Assembly: GCF_014642635.1 (NCBI RefSeq)
Contig: NZ_BMIQ01000002.1
Span: 434,001 to 498,000 of the forward strand
DNA length: 64,000 nucleotides
Reading direction: 5' to 3'
From: Aureimonas endophytica
Lineage (GTDB): Bacteria; Pseudomonadota; Alphaproteobacteria; Rhizobiales; Rhizobiaceae
The stretch's first letter is position 1. Each line of letters begins with the position of its first letter. This document shows positions 7,949 through 16,527 of this stretch, piece by piece. A program made the translations under genes and the position numbers. The notes beneath the pieces were generated by a model. It saw nothing but the letters and a program-made list of their open reading frames with translations. It searched no databases and was not told where the DNA came from.

Positions 7949-8520
7949 ACCCGCCGATGCATCTGCCGCCCCTCGTCCAGACCTTCGTCCTCCATTTCGG
8001 GGAGATGGGCTCGCGCTGGGGCATCAACCGCACGGTCGGGCAGATCTATGCGCTGCTCTTCGTTTCGGAGCGGGCGCTGAATGCCGAGGAGATCGTCGAG
8101 AAGCTCGGCCTGTCGCGCTCCAACGTCTCGATGGGCCTGAAGGAATTGCAGGGCTGGAACCTCGTGCGCCTCCAGCATCTGCCGGGCGACCGCCGCGACT
8201 ATTTCGCGACGCCGGAAGACATCTGGCAGATCGTGCGCACCCTGGTGGAGGAGCGCAAGAAGCGCGAGGTCGATCCGACCCTGACGCTGCTCCGCGAGAT
8301 CCTGATGCAGGAGCCGCGCACGGCGGAGGAGCGCCACGCGCAGGAGCGCCTGAAGGAGATGCACGATCTCTTCGAGCTCTTCGCCGACTGGTACGGCGAG
8401 GTGCGCCGCATGGAAACCGAAAGGCTCGTCCAGCTGCTCCGCCTCGGCGCCAAGGTCCAGAAGATCCTGGAGATGAAGGACAAGCTGCGCCTCATGCCCG
8501 GACCGAAGCGCGACGGCTGA
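7933..8520 (+). CDS. GbsR/MarR family winged-helix regulator
   Basis: A 195-residue protein with a winged helix at about residues 25-95 (ALNAEEIVEKLGLSRSNVSMGLKELQGWNLV) followed by the PGDRRDYFATPEDIW wing typical of the GbsR branch of MarR proteins and a helical C-terminal dimerisation region rich in charged residues. ATG 7933 overlaps the DUF2474 gene; an internal ATG at 7957 (MHLPPLVQ) is an alternative start. As the last gene of the cyd operon it probably feeds back on the palindrome upstream of cydA. The signal it senses cannot be read from the sequence. Confidence 0.8.
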   Translation: MAQGLNPPMHLPPLVQTFVLHFGEMGSRWGINRTVGQIYALLFVSERALNAEEIVEKLGLSRSNVSMGLKELQGWNLVRLQHLPGDRRDYFATPEDIWQIVRTLVEERKKREVDPTLTLLREILMQEPRTAEERHAQERLKEMHDLFELFADWYGEVRRMETERLVQLLRLGAKVQKILEMKDKLRLMPGPKRDG

Positions 8521-8692
8521 TGCGCTCGTGTCGCGGCGCCGAACAGGCCGATACAAGCGCCGAAGCCTGTGGCATGCTCCGCATGGCGGATTCTCGGACG
8601 AACCGGGCGGGCCGCCATGAAATTGCCGGCGTCGCAGCCATGACACGACCCGCGTCGTAGATGGCGCGACCATGTTCCCTCGGAGGAGTGCA

Positions 8693-9196
8693 ATGCGGCT
8701 CGTTGGCCTCGCGGTTCTGGGTCTGGCCCTGGCCATGCCGACATGGGTGTCCGCGGCGGAGAAGATCTCCGGCCGGGCGCAGGTGATCGATGCGCGCACC
8801 CTCGCGGTCGACGGCGCGAAGGAGCGCGTGCGGCTCTTCGGCGTCGACGCGCCGGACAGGAAGCAGACCTGCAGCAACTGGGCGAACCTGAAATATCGCT
8901 GCGGCGTCAACGCCACCCATGCGCTCGCCGCCATCGTCGGCCGCAACGGGCAGGTGACCTGCGAGGAGCAGAGCCGCGACAAGGACGGGCGCGTCTACGC
9001 CATCTGCAAGAAGGGCGACGACGATATCGGCGCCGAGCTGATCCGCCGGGGCTGGGCGCGCGACTATGTCAAATACAGCCATGGCCGCTACGCGCCGCAG
9101 GAGGCCGAGGCCAAGCAGGCGCGGCGCGGCGCCTGGGCCGGCAAGTGGAAGGCGCCGTGGAAATGGCGGGACGAGCAGCATCCCGCCGTGCAGTAG
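8693..9196 (+). CDS. Secreted thermonuclease (SNase-like) family protein
   Basis: A 167-residue protein starting with a signal peptide (MRLVGLAVLGLALAMPTWVSAAE, cleavage expected after Ala21 or Ala22). The rest is an SNase-type OB fold with RVRLFGVDAPD (Arg47, Asp52) and KDGRVYA (Arg100). The usual catalytic glutamate of Staphylococcus nuclease is aspartate here (Asp55), so activity is uncertain. Four cysteines (60, 70, 90, 105) may form periplasmic disulfides. A good ribosome site (GGAGG) lies 7 bases before the ATG. The gene stands alone between the cyd operon and a convergent peptidase. Confidence 0.8.
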   Translation: MRLVGLAVLGLALAMPTWVSAAEKISGRAQVIDARTLAVDGAKERVRLFGVDAPDRKQTCSNWANLKYRCGVNATHALAAIVGRNGQVTCEEQSRDKDGRVYAICKKGDDDIGAELIRRGWARDYVKYSHGRYAPQEAEAKQARRGAWAGKWKAPWKWRDEQHPAVQ

Positions 9197-9202
9197 ACCG
9201 TC

Positions 9203-10348
9203 TCAGACGATCGTCGCGGCCGGTGGGGTGAACCATTCCGGCCCCGCCTCGGTCATGTGGACATGGTCCTCCAGCCGGATGCCGAAGCGCTCCGGCACGA
9301 CGATCATCGGCTCGATCGAGAAGCACATGCCGGGTTCGAGCGGCGCATCGTTGCCGCGCACCATGTAGGGCGTCTCGTGGATCTCGAGCCCGAGGCCGTG
9401 GCCGGTGCGATGCGGCAGGCCGGGCAGGCGATAGTCCGGCCCGAGGCCGCCTTCGCGAAGGACCTCGCGCGCCGCCGCGTCCACCGCCGAACAGGGCGCG
9501 CCGAGCTTCGCCGCCGCGAAGGCCGCATCCTGCGCCGCGCGTTCCAGCGCCCAGAGCCGGGCGATCTCGGCCGGCGGCGCGTCCAGCATATAGGTGCGCG
9601 TCAGATCGGAATGATAGCCGTCGAGCCGGCAGCCGGTATCGACGAGGATCAGGTCGCTCGCCGAAAGCTCCTGGTCGCCCTCCGCCCCGTGCGGCAGCGC
9701 CGTCGCCGCGCCGAAGGACACGATACAGAAGGTGGAGCCCCCGTCGGCGCCGCGCCGGCGATGCGACGCGTCGATGAGCGCTGCGATCTCGGAGGCGCGG
9801 ACCCCCGGCCGCATCGCGGCGCGCGCCTCGTCCTGGACGGCGAGGGTGATCGCCATGGCGTGCCGGATGAGGGCGATCTCGGCCGGCGACTTGCGCCGTC
9901 GCAGCGCCGCGACGAGCGCGCCGCCATCGGCGAGGCGATCGGCGCCGAGCGCCATGGCGAGGCGATGATAGGCAAAGAGCGGCAATTGCTCGTCGAGCGC
10001 CAGCCGGCCCGTCGGGCCGAGGAGCCTCGCCACCAGGGCGGCCGGGTCCTGCTCTTCCTCCCAGGTGGCGATCTCGCCGGGAAGGCGCGGCAGCGTCTCG
10101 ACCTTCGAACGCTCGAAGCCCGGCACGACATAGGTCAGCGCGTCGCGCGTCACGAGGGCGCCGCAGAAACGCTCGCTGCCATGCCAGACGAGGCCGGTGA
10201 AGTAGCGCAGGCTCTCGGTCGAACCGAGAAGCAGGCCGGCGAGGCCCTTCGCCTCCAGCGCGGCGCGCAGCCGGTCGAGACGCTCGCGCCGCTCCGCCTC
10301 GGCGATCCGCGGGACCGGATGGGACCAGGACGGGGAGGACGAGGACAT
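9203..10348 (-). CDS. M24 family metallopeptidase (Xaa-Pro aminopeptidase-like)
   Basis: A 381-residue cytoplasmic protein with an N-terminal creatinase/prolidase-like domain (about 15-150) and a C-terminal pita-bread catalytic domain. All five dinuclear metal ligands are visible: Asp237 (VDTGC), Asp248 (HSDLTRT), His317 (HRTGHGLG), Glu346 (SIEP) and Glu360 (RLEDHV). This supports an active aminopeptidase P, prolidase or related enzyme. Family members also include creatinase and DMSP lyase-like proteins. The convergent nuclease ends 6 bases away. The gap upstream, shared with the divergent BLUF gene, shows no clear operator. Confidence 0.85.
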   Translation of the reverse strand: MSSSSPSWSHPVPRIAEAERRERLDRLRAALEAKGLAGLLLGSTESLRYFTGLVWHGSERFCGALVTRDALTYVVPGFERSKVETLPRLPGEIATWEEEQDPAALVARLLGPTGRLALDEQLPLFAYHRLAMALGADRLADGGALVAALRRRKSPAEIALIRHAMAITLAVQDEARAAMRPGVRASEIAALIDASHRRRGADGGSTFCIVSFGAATALPHGAEGDQELSASDLILVDTGCRLDGYHSDLTRTYMLDAPPAEIARLWALERAAQDAAFAAAKLGAPCSAVDAAAREVLREGGLGPDYRLPGLPHRTGHGLGLEIHETPYMVRGNDAPLEPGMCFSIEPMIVVPERFGIRLEDHVHMTEAGPEWFTPPAATIV

Positions 10349-10638
10349 GAGGCGGCTCCGCGAGGACGATCGGGCCGGGCGGAAGGGGGCCGCCGGCCGC
10401 TCCTTCTAGCCGAGTCGCGGCCCGGACGGGGAGGGGGCAGATGCCGCTTTCGGGCCGAGGCGGGGTGGGGCGCCGCGCTCTGGCGAGGACACTCGTTCTG
10501 CGATCGTGCGAGAGATCGCGCGCCGCAGGCGCGGCGACGCCACGTCACATCTTCACAGGCGCGGACGGTGCGCCTAAAGCCGGTGGATGCCGGCGGCGTT
10601 CTCGACCGCCACGCCTCCGCGCGAACGGGTTCCGGTCC

Positions 10639-10965
10639 ATGACGCTTCGTATCGCCTATGTCTCCGAACTCGCCGAAAGCGTGTCGCGGACCGATCTCGA
10701 TGGCATCGTCCGGCATTCGGCCGAGGCGAACGAGGCGCGGGGCGTCACCGGCGTCCTCGGCGTGGAGGGCGCGCGGGTCTGCCAGATCCTCGAAGGACCG
10801 GAGGAGGAGGTGACGCGCCTCTTCGAGCGGATCCGGGCCGATGCCCGGCACCATCATGTCGTCGAGATCGACCGGCGCGCCGTGGCGGCCCCGCATTTCG
10901 GCCGCTGGGGCATGGTGCGCCGCTCGATGGTCGACATGCTGATGCTGGCGCTGACGCAGCCCTGA
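10639..10965 (+). CDS. Stand-alone BLUF-domain blue-light photoreceptor
   Basis: A 108-residue protein consisting of essentially one BLUF domain. The residues that make the flavin photocycle are present at the expected spacing: Tyr7 (IAYVSE), Asn31 (SAEANEARGVTG), Gln49 (CQILEG), Trp90 and Met92. Variation from the usual F-x-Q-x-L-E-G (here VCQILEG) is mild. There is no output domain, so it belongs to the short BLUF group, which acts through partner proteins. The start is the only ATG before the conserved first strand. Its neighbours are a divergent peptidase and a convergent ABC ATPase, which do not identify a partner. Confidence 0.85.
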   Translation: MTLRIAYVSELAESVSRTDLDGIVRHSAEANEARGVTGVLGVEGARVCQILEGPEEEVTRLFERIRADARHHHVVEIDRRAVAAPHFGRWGMVRRSMVDMLMLALTQP

Positions 10966-10968
10966 GCT

Positions 10969-12051
10969 TCAGTTCAGGCGCCGGCCGCTGTCGCCGGCGA
11001 AGAGATGCAGGCGCTCCGCCGGCAGGGCGAGGGGCACCGTGTCGCCGGCCTTCAGGGCGCTGATGCCGGCGACGAAGGCCTTCACCGCCACCGGCCCGTA
11101 GCTGCAATGGACGATCGTGCCCATGCCGGTTGGCTCGACCAGATCGACCGGACAGGCGGCGCCGATGCCGCGCGCCGCCTCGCCGAGAAGCACATGTTCG
11201 GGACGGATGCCGACGGAAAGCTCGCTTCCCTCCGCCGCGCCGGTGCCGGCCGGCAGCGCCAGGCGCCGCCCGCCGCCGAGATCGAGGACGGGCGCACCGT
11301 CCTCGCCGCGCTTCACGCGGCCGGAAACGAAATTCATCGCCGGCGACCCGATGAAGCCGGCGACGAAGCGGCTCGCCGGCCGCTCGTAGAGATCGAGCGG
11401 GGTGCCGATCTGCTGGATCTCGCCGCCATCCATGGCGACGATCCGGTCGGCCAGGGTCATCGCCTCGATCTGGTCATGGGTGACGTAGATCGAGGTCGCG
11501 CCGAGCGACTGGTGCAGCTTCTTGATCTCGGCCCGCATATGCTCGCGCAGGCGCGCGTCGAGATTGGACAGCGGCTCGTCGAAGAGGAAGGCCTGCGGCT
11601 GGCGCACGATGGCGCGGCCCATGGCGACGCGCTGGCGCTGGCCGCCGGACAGCGCCTTCGGCCGGCGGTCGACCAGCTTGGCGAGGCCGAGCTTCTCGGC
11701 GGCGCCCGCGACGGCGCTGGCGATCCGCTCCTTCGGGGTTTTGCGCAGGCGCAGCGCGTAGCTCATGTTGTCGGCGACGCTCATATGCGGATAGAGCGCG
11801 TAGGACTGGAACACCATGGCGAGGTTCCGGTCCTTCGGCGGCAAGTCGTTGACCGGGCTGCCGGCGATGGCGATCTCGCCGCCCGTCACGTCTTCCAGGC
11901 CGGCGATCATGCGCAGCAGCGTGGACTTGCCGCAGCCGGACGGGCCGACCAGCACGATGAACTCGCCCGAGCGGATCGAGAGATCGATGGATTTCAGCAC
12001 CTCGACCGGGCCATAGGCCTTGTGGACGGCGCGGATGTCGATGGAAGCCAT
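10969..12051 (-). CDS. ABC transporter ATP-binding protein, MalK/UgpC type
   Basis: A 360-residue CUT1-family ATPase. Walker A (GPSGCGKST), Q loop (VFQSYALYPHM), signature ([14 protein letters not shown]), Walker B (FLFDEPLSNLDARLR) and switch His (YVTHDQIEAM) are all intact. The C-terminal third is the TOBE/OB regulatory region with SVGIRPEHV. It energises the two permeases encoded just upstream on the same strand (gap 14 bases). ATG 12051 opens with MASIDIRAVHKAYG, normal for the family. It is the last gene of the importer operon that begins with the GntR gene at 17219. Confidence 0.92.
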   Translation of the reverse strand: MASIDIRAVHKAYGPVEVLKSIDLSIRSGEFIVLVGPSGCGKSTLLRMIAGLEDVTGGEIAIAGSPVNDLPPKDRNLAMVFQSYALYPHMSVADNMSYALRLRKTPKERIASAVAGAAEKLGLAKLVDRRPKALSGGQRQRVAMGRAIVRQPQAFLFDEPLSNLDARLREHMRAEIKKLHQSLGATSIYVTHDQIEAMTLADRIVAMDGGEIQQIGTPLDLYERPASRFVAGFIGSPAMNFVSGRVKRGEDGAPVLDLGGGRRLALPAGTGAAEGSELSVGIRPEHVLLGEAARGIGAACPVDLVEPTGMGTIVHCSYGPVAVKAFVAGISALKAGDTVPLALPAERLHLFAGDSGRRLN

Positions 12052-12065
12052 GGCTTTAAGACCTT

Positions 12066-12896
12066 TCAGCCCTTCACCGCGCCGGCCGTCAGGCCCTGCA
12101 CGAGGAAGCGCTGGATGAGGAGGAAGAACAGGATCGCCGGGATGAGGGCGAGGACGCCTGCCGCCATCATCTGTCCGAAATCGACGCCGAACTTCGAGAC
12201 GAAGGTGAGGAGCCCGACCGGGAAGGTCGAGGCGTCGACCTTGGAGACCAGCATCAGGGCGAAGAGCAGTTCGCTCCAGGCGGCGGTGAAGACGAAGCCG
12301 AGCGTCGCCGCCATGCCGGGCAGCGTCAGCGGCACGATGATCTCGGCGAAGGCGCGGAAGCGGCTGGCGCCGTCGATCTGCGCCGCCTCCTCCAGATCCT
12401 TCGGAATGCCGTCGAAGAAGCTCTGCATCAGGAAGATGGCGAAGGGCACGTTGAAGGCGGTGTAGACGAGGACGAGGCCGCTTAAGGAATTGGTCAGGCC
12501 GAGCGGCGAGAGCATCTTGAAGATCGGCGCGATCAGCATCACCAGCGGAAACATCTGGGTGACGAGGAGCAGCCCGGTGATCCAGAGCTTGCCGCGAAAG
12601 TCGAAGCGCGAGAAGGCATAGCCGCCGAAGGCCGAGACCACGGTGACGATCGCAGCGGTGGCGAGCGAGACGATCACGCTGTTGCGGAAGAACAGCGGGA
12701 AGTTCGAGTTCTCCAGCACGAAGCGGAAATGTTCGAGGCTGGTGCGCGAGGGCCAGAGCCGCACGCCTTCCGAATACATGAGGTCGTTCGGCGTCACCGC
12801 CACCTTCAGCAGCCAGAAGAGCGGAAAGAGCGCGAAGAGGATATAGGCGAGGATCGCGAGACGGTGGGCGATCGTCGGCAGGAGGCGGCGGCGCAT
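12066..12896 (-). CDS. ABC transporter permease, MalG/UgpE type
   Basis: A 276-residue inner-membrane permease with six predicted helices. The cytoplasmic coupling motif reads EEAAQIDGASRFRAFAEIIVPLTLPG, the EAA loop that contacts the ATPase. The first periplasmic loop is long, as in MalG relatives. It forms the translocation pore with the permease encoded immediately upstream (6-base gap). The substrate is not evident; CUT1 importers of this type carry sugars, glycerol phosphate or other polyols. Confidence 0.9.
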   Translation of the reverse strand: MRRRLLPTIAHRLAILAYILFALFPLFWLLKVAVTPNDLMYSEGVRLWPSRTSLEHFRFVLENSNFPLFFRNSVIVSLATAAIVTVVSAFGGYAFSRFDFRGKLWITGLLLVTQMFPLVMLIAPIFKMLSPLGLTNSLSGLVLVYTAFNVPFAIFLMQSFFDGIPKDLEEAAQIDGASRFRAFAEIIVPLTLPGMAATLGFVFTAAWSELLFALMLVSKVDASTFPVGLLTFVSKFGVDFGQMMAAGVLALIPAILFFLLIQRFLVQGLTAGAVKG

Positions 12897-12902
12897 GGCG
12901 GC

Positions 12903-13787
12903 TCAGCCCTTCGAAAGCAGCGTCTGGCGCAGGCTGACGAGCAGCAGCGAATAGACGAGGAGGAGGGCGAGCAGCACCAGCGAGATCGCCGAGGCATAGC
13001 CGAAATCGAGCTTCCGGAAGGCGGTCGTGAAGATGTAGCTCGCGACGATCTGCGTGCGGTCGGCCGGGCCGCCGCCGGTCATGACGACGATGAGGTCGGC
13101 GAAGTTCGCCACCCAGACGGTGCGGAGCAGGATGGTGATCGCCATGGTCGGGGCGAGGAAGGGCAGGGTGATCGAGCGGAACTGCTGGACGCCGCTCGCC
13201 CCGTCGATCGAGGCCGCCTCGTAGATGTCGCGGGGGATCGCCTGGAGCGCCGCCAGCATGGTGATGGCGAAGAAGGGAATGCCCCACCAGACATTGGCGA
13301 CGATCGGGCCGATGAGGGCGAGCTGCGGATCGGCGAGGATGTTGGTCGGCGCGGACAGGATGCCGAGCGCGGCCAGCCAGTGCGGGATCGGCCCGACCAC
13401 CGGATTGAACAGCCAGGCCCAGTTGAGGCCGGACAGGAAGCTCGGCACCGCCCAGGGCAGGAAGCAGAGCGCCTGGGCGAGGCCGCGTCCCCGGAACGGG
13501 CGGTTGAGGAGCAGCGCCAGGACGAGACCGAGGCCGAATTGGAGGATGACGGAGGAGGCCGTCCACCAGACCGTGTTGTTGAGCGCCGTCCAGAAGTTGC
13601 GGTCCTTGGCGAGCGCGTAGAAGTGCTTCAGGCCGACGAAGCCGCCGCCGAAGGGGTTCAAGAGCTTGATGTCGCGAAAGGCGTAGGAGACGCCGATGCC
13701 GAGCGGCACGAGCATGACCGCGACGATGAGGATCAGGGCGGGCGCGGTATAGAGATAGGGCTCGGCGCGATGCGTGAAGCGCGCCAT
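12903..13787 (-). CDS. ABC transporter permease, MalF/UgpA type
   Basis: A 294-residue permease with six helices and the EAA coupling loop YEAASIDGASGVQQFRSITLPFL. ATG 13787 (MARFTHRAEPYLYTAP) has a GGAAG ribosome site about 6 bases upstream and is preferred. A GTG at 13838 or a still longer reading up to 13943 would start inside the palindromic repeat region and is unlikely. Pairs with the MalG-type permease. The upstream gap of about 270 bases carries a repeat element that separates this gene from the binding-protein gene. Confidence 0.88.
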   Translation of the reverse strand: MARFTHRAEPYLYTAPALILIVAVMLVPLGIGVSYAFRDIKLLNPFGGGFVGLKHFYALAKDRNFWTALNNTVWWTASSVILQFGLGLVLALLLNRPFRGRGLAQALCFLPWAVPSFLSGLNWAWLFNPVVGPIPHWLAALGILSAPTNILADPQLALIGPIVANVWWGIPFFAITMLAALQAIPRDIYEAASIDGASGVQQFRSITLPFLAPTMAITILLRTVWVANFADLIVVMTGGGPADRTQIVASYIFTTAFRKLDFGYASAISLVLLALLLVYSLLLVSLRQTLLSKG

Positions 13788-13888
13788 CGGGCTCTTCCGG
13801 CGCTTCGGGGCGCTGATCTCTGCGGCGGTGATGGTCACGGGCGAGGGCGTCCGGATGGGGAAATGAGGAGAGGCGGTCGACACCGCGT

Positions 13889-14015
13889 CCTTCTCCCGAG
13901 TCGGGAGAAGGTGCCGGCAGGCGGATGAGGGAGCGCGGGACACAGGCGTTTCCGCCCTACGGCTCCCTCACCCGGTTCGCTGGCGCGAACCACCCTCTCC
14001 CGGCTCGGGAGAGGG
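13889..14015. repeat. RIME-like mosaic of palindromes inside the importer operon
   Basis: Three hairpins occur in 127 bases: CCTTCTCCCGA/TCGGGAGAAGG (13889-13911, 1-base loop), GGTTCGC/GCGAACC (13974-13991, 4-base loop), and CCCTCTCCCG/CGGGAGAGGG (13993-14015, 3-base loop). The run GGTGCCGGCAGGCGGATGAGGG that follows the first hairpin resembles the rhizobial RIME family. It sits between the binding-protein and permease genes, where such repeats can stabilise upstream mRNA and lower downstream expression. Confidence 0.65.
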
Positions 14016-14056
14016 GAGGGCGCTCTTCCGCGAAGGTTCGCGGAACGGCTCGTCCC

Positions 14057-15325
14057 TTACTGCTGGCCGCTCTTGAACTTCTGCTGGGCGGCGGTGAGGT
14101 ATTCGGCCCATTGCTTGGCCATGTCCTCGGCCGAGATCTCGCCGAGCAGCGCCTGCTGCGAGGTGGTCGGCACCATGCTGTCCTTGAAATAGGCGAACTC
14201 TTCGAGGTAGCTCGGCAGCGAGGTCGGGACGGTGTTCGGGTCCTTCAGTTCGTCGAACCAGCCCTTGAACTTGTCGGTCGCGTAGAACGGGTCCTGCTCG
14301 GCCGATTTCAGCGCGGGCAGCGCGCCGGTGCGCTTGTTCCAGGCGACATTGCCCTCCTTGCCTTCGAGCGTCTCGATCAGCTTCCAGGACAGCTCCTTGT
14401 TCTGGCTGTTGGCGAACATCGACCAGCCGGCATAGCCGATCACCGGAAAGGCCTTACCGGCTTCGCCCTTGGGCAGCGGCACGACGCCGTAGTCCTCGGA
14501 CTTCATCTTCTCCTCGATCGCGATCAGCGCGTCCGGGTCCTGGTTCAGCATGGCGCAGGTGCCGGAATAGAAGCCGGCGACCGTCTCGTTGAAGCCCCAG
14601 GAGATGGAGTCCTTCGGCGCGAGGCCCTTCTTGTAGTAGTCGACATACCAGGCGATGCCCTTCACCTTGTCCGGGTCGGCGAAGGTGGAGGTGCCGTCCT
14701 CCTTGAAGAAAGTGTTGTTGCCGGCGATCGCATTGGCGAAGACGGTCCAGTCGTTGAGGCCGCCACGGCCGCCGCGCAGGCAGTAGCCGTATTTGCCGGG
14801 CAGCTTCGACACCTTCTCGGAAGCCTGCTGGAATTCGGCGATGGTCTTCGGCGGCCCGGCGACGCCCGCCTGCTCGAACAGCTTCTTGTTGTAGAACATC
14901 GCGCCGAGATAGAAGCCGTAGGGCAGCATATAGGCGGTCTTGCCGTCGGTCTGCCGGCCGAACTGGAGCGCGCGCTCGTTGAGGTCGCTCGCGCCCTGCC
15001 ATTTGGCGAGATAGGGCTCCAGGCTCTCCAGCGCGCCGTTCTTGGCATAGAGCGCCACCCAGGTGTCCGGCATCTCCATCACGTCCGGCGTCTCGCCGGC
15101 CGAGACCATGGTGGCGAACTTCTCGAAGGCCTCGTTCCAGGGCAGCGAGGTGATCTCGACCTTGGTGCCCGGATTGGCCGCCTCGAACTTGGCGACGATC
15201 TCCTTCAGCGTCTCCGTGCGGGCCGGCGAGGTGATGACCTCGGTCAGCTTCAGGGTGGTGTCGGCGAGCGCCGTGCCCGACAGGAGCAGCGTGGCGAGGG
15301 ATGCGGCGAGAAATGTCTTCGTCAT
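14057..15325 (-). CDS. ABC transporter extracellular solute-binding protein, family 1
   Basis: A 422-residue periplasmic binding protein. The first 21 residues (MTKTFLAASLATLLLSGTALA) form a Sec signal peptide with an ALA cleavage site. The mature part starts with TLKLTEVITSPARTETLKEIV and contains FEAANPGTKVEITSLPWNEAFEKFATMVSAGETPDVMEMP, the classic family 1 pattern. It delivers an unknown solute, probably a sugar or polyol, to the MalF/MalG-type permeases encoded downstream. It lies 32 bases after the PLP-lyase gene in the same operon. Confidence 0.9.
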   Translation of the reverse strand: MTKTFLAASLATLLLSGTALADTTLKLTEVITSPARTETLKEIVAKFEAANPGTKVEITSLPWNEAFEKFATMVSAGETPDVMEMPDTWVALYAKNGALESLEPYLAKWQGASDLNERALQFGRQTDGKTAYMLPYGFYLGAMFYNKKLFEQAGVAGPPKTIAEFQQASEKVSKLPGKYGYCLRGGRGGLNDWTVFANAIAGNNTFFKEDGTSTFADPDKVKGIAWYVDYYKKGLAPKDSISWGFNETVAGFYSGTCAMLNQDPDALIAIEEKMKSEDYGVVPLPKGEAGKAFPVIGYAGWSMFANSQNKELSWKLIETLEGKEGNVAWNKRTGALPALKSAEQDPFYATDKFKGWFDELKDPNTVPTSLPSYLEEFAYFKDSMVPTTSQQALLGEISAEDMAKQWAEYLTAAQQKFKSGQQ

Positions 15326-15357
15326 GATCGTCAGTCCTCCGGTTGTCGGGATGGGGT

Positions 15358-16527
15358 TCAGGCGGCGAGCGCCGCGCCGATGGCGGTTTCGAGATCGGCG
15401 ATGAGGGAGGCCGCGCCTTCGAGGCCGACATGCAGCCGCACCGAGCGCGGCGAGATGCCGAAGGCATGGCCGGAATTCGGCCCCTGGTTCTGCGACAGGA
15501 CGACCTGGCCCGGCACGCAGAGGCTTTCATGCCCGCCCCAGGACACGCCGAGCTTGAAGAGCCGGAGGGCGTCGGCGAAGGCCGGCACCTTCACCCCGTC
15601 GCGGAAGGTGAAGGAGAACAGGCCGGACGTGCCGGTGAGGCCGGGCGGCAGGGCATTGGCGAGGCCGGGATGCTGCACCGATTCGACCTCGGGGCGATCC
15701 TTCAGCCAGCGGGCGACGGCGAGCGCGTCCGCCTCGTGCGCCTTCATGCGCAGCGGCAGGGTCCTGAGGCCCCGGACGAGCAGCCAGGCGTCGAAGGGCG
15801 ACAGCTTGCCGCCGAGATAGGGATAGGTCTGCGCCCGGATCTCGCGGATCAGCGCCTTCGAGCCGGCGACGACGCCGGCGACGACATCCGAATGGCCGCC
15901 GAGATATTTCGACGCCGAATGGATGACGAGATCGACGCCGAGGGCGAGCGGGCGCTGGAAGACCGGCGTCGCCCAGGAATTGTCGATCATGGTCATGACG
16001 CCGTGGCGCTTCGCCAGGGCCGCCAGCGCGCCGACATCATGCGCCTCCATCACCCAGCTCGTCGGGCTTTCCATGTAGAAGAGCCTCGCGCCGGGCAGCG
16101 CCTTCGCCACCGCCTCCTCGTCGCGGCCGTCGACATAGGTCACCTCGATCCGCATGCGCTTCAGGAGGATCTCGAACAGGCGATAGGCATCCGGATAGAC
16201 ATGGCGGACGGCGACGATCCGGTCGCCGGGCGCGGCGAAGGCGAGAACGGCGGAGGAGATCGCCGCCATGCCGCTGGCGAAGCCCATCGCGTCCTCGGCG
16301 CCCTCCAGCGCGGCGAGCTTCTCCTCGAACAGCCGCACCGTCGGGTTGAGGCCGCGCGTATAGGTCGGCCGCACCTTCCGGCCAAGATAGGTCTCCTCCA
16401 TCTCGGCGAAGGAGGAGAAGGTGAAGAGCGAGGTCTGGGCGATCGGCGGCACCACGGCGTCGAAGGCGTGGGGGCCGTCATGGGCGGCGATCAGCGAGAA
16501 GGCCTCGGCGCCGAGGGCGTCCGTCAT
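15358..16527 (-). CDS. PLP-dependent Cys/Met metabolism (cystathionine gamma-synthase/beta-lyase family) enzyme
   Basis: A 389-residue gamma-family PLP enzyme. PLP-site features include SGMAAISSAVLAF, the Asp in MIDNSWATP, and the Schiff-base lysine in HSASKYLGGHSD. The Tyr-x-Arg pair of the neighbouring subunit is present as YTRGLNPT. It probably cleaves or forms a C-S bond at the beta or gamma carbon (cystathionine beta-lyase or a related sulfur amino-acid lyase). It overlaps the GntR gene by 4 bases and precedes a CUT1 importer, which is an unusual partner and leaves the real substrate open. Confidence 0.85.
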   Translation of the reverse strand: MTDALGAEAFSLIAAHDGPHAFDAVVPPIAQTSLFTFSSFAEMEETYLGRKVRPTYTRGLNPTVRLFEEKLAALEGAEDAMGFASGMAAISSAVLAFAAPGDRIVAVRHVYPDAYRLFEILLKRMRIEVTYVDGRDEEAVAKALPGARLFYMESPTSWVMEAHDVGALAALAKRHGVMTMIDNSWATPVFQRPLALGVDLVIHSASKYLGGHSDVVAGVVAGSKALIREIRAQTYPYLGGKLSPFDAWLLVRGLRTLPLRMKAHEADALAVARWLKDRPEVESVQHPGLANALPPGLTGTSGLFSFTFRDGVKVPAFADALRLFKLGVSWGGHESLCVPGQVVLSQNQGPNSGHAFGISPRSVRLHVGLEGAASLIADLETAIGAALAA

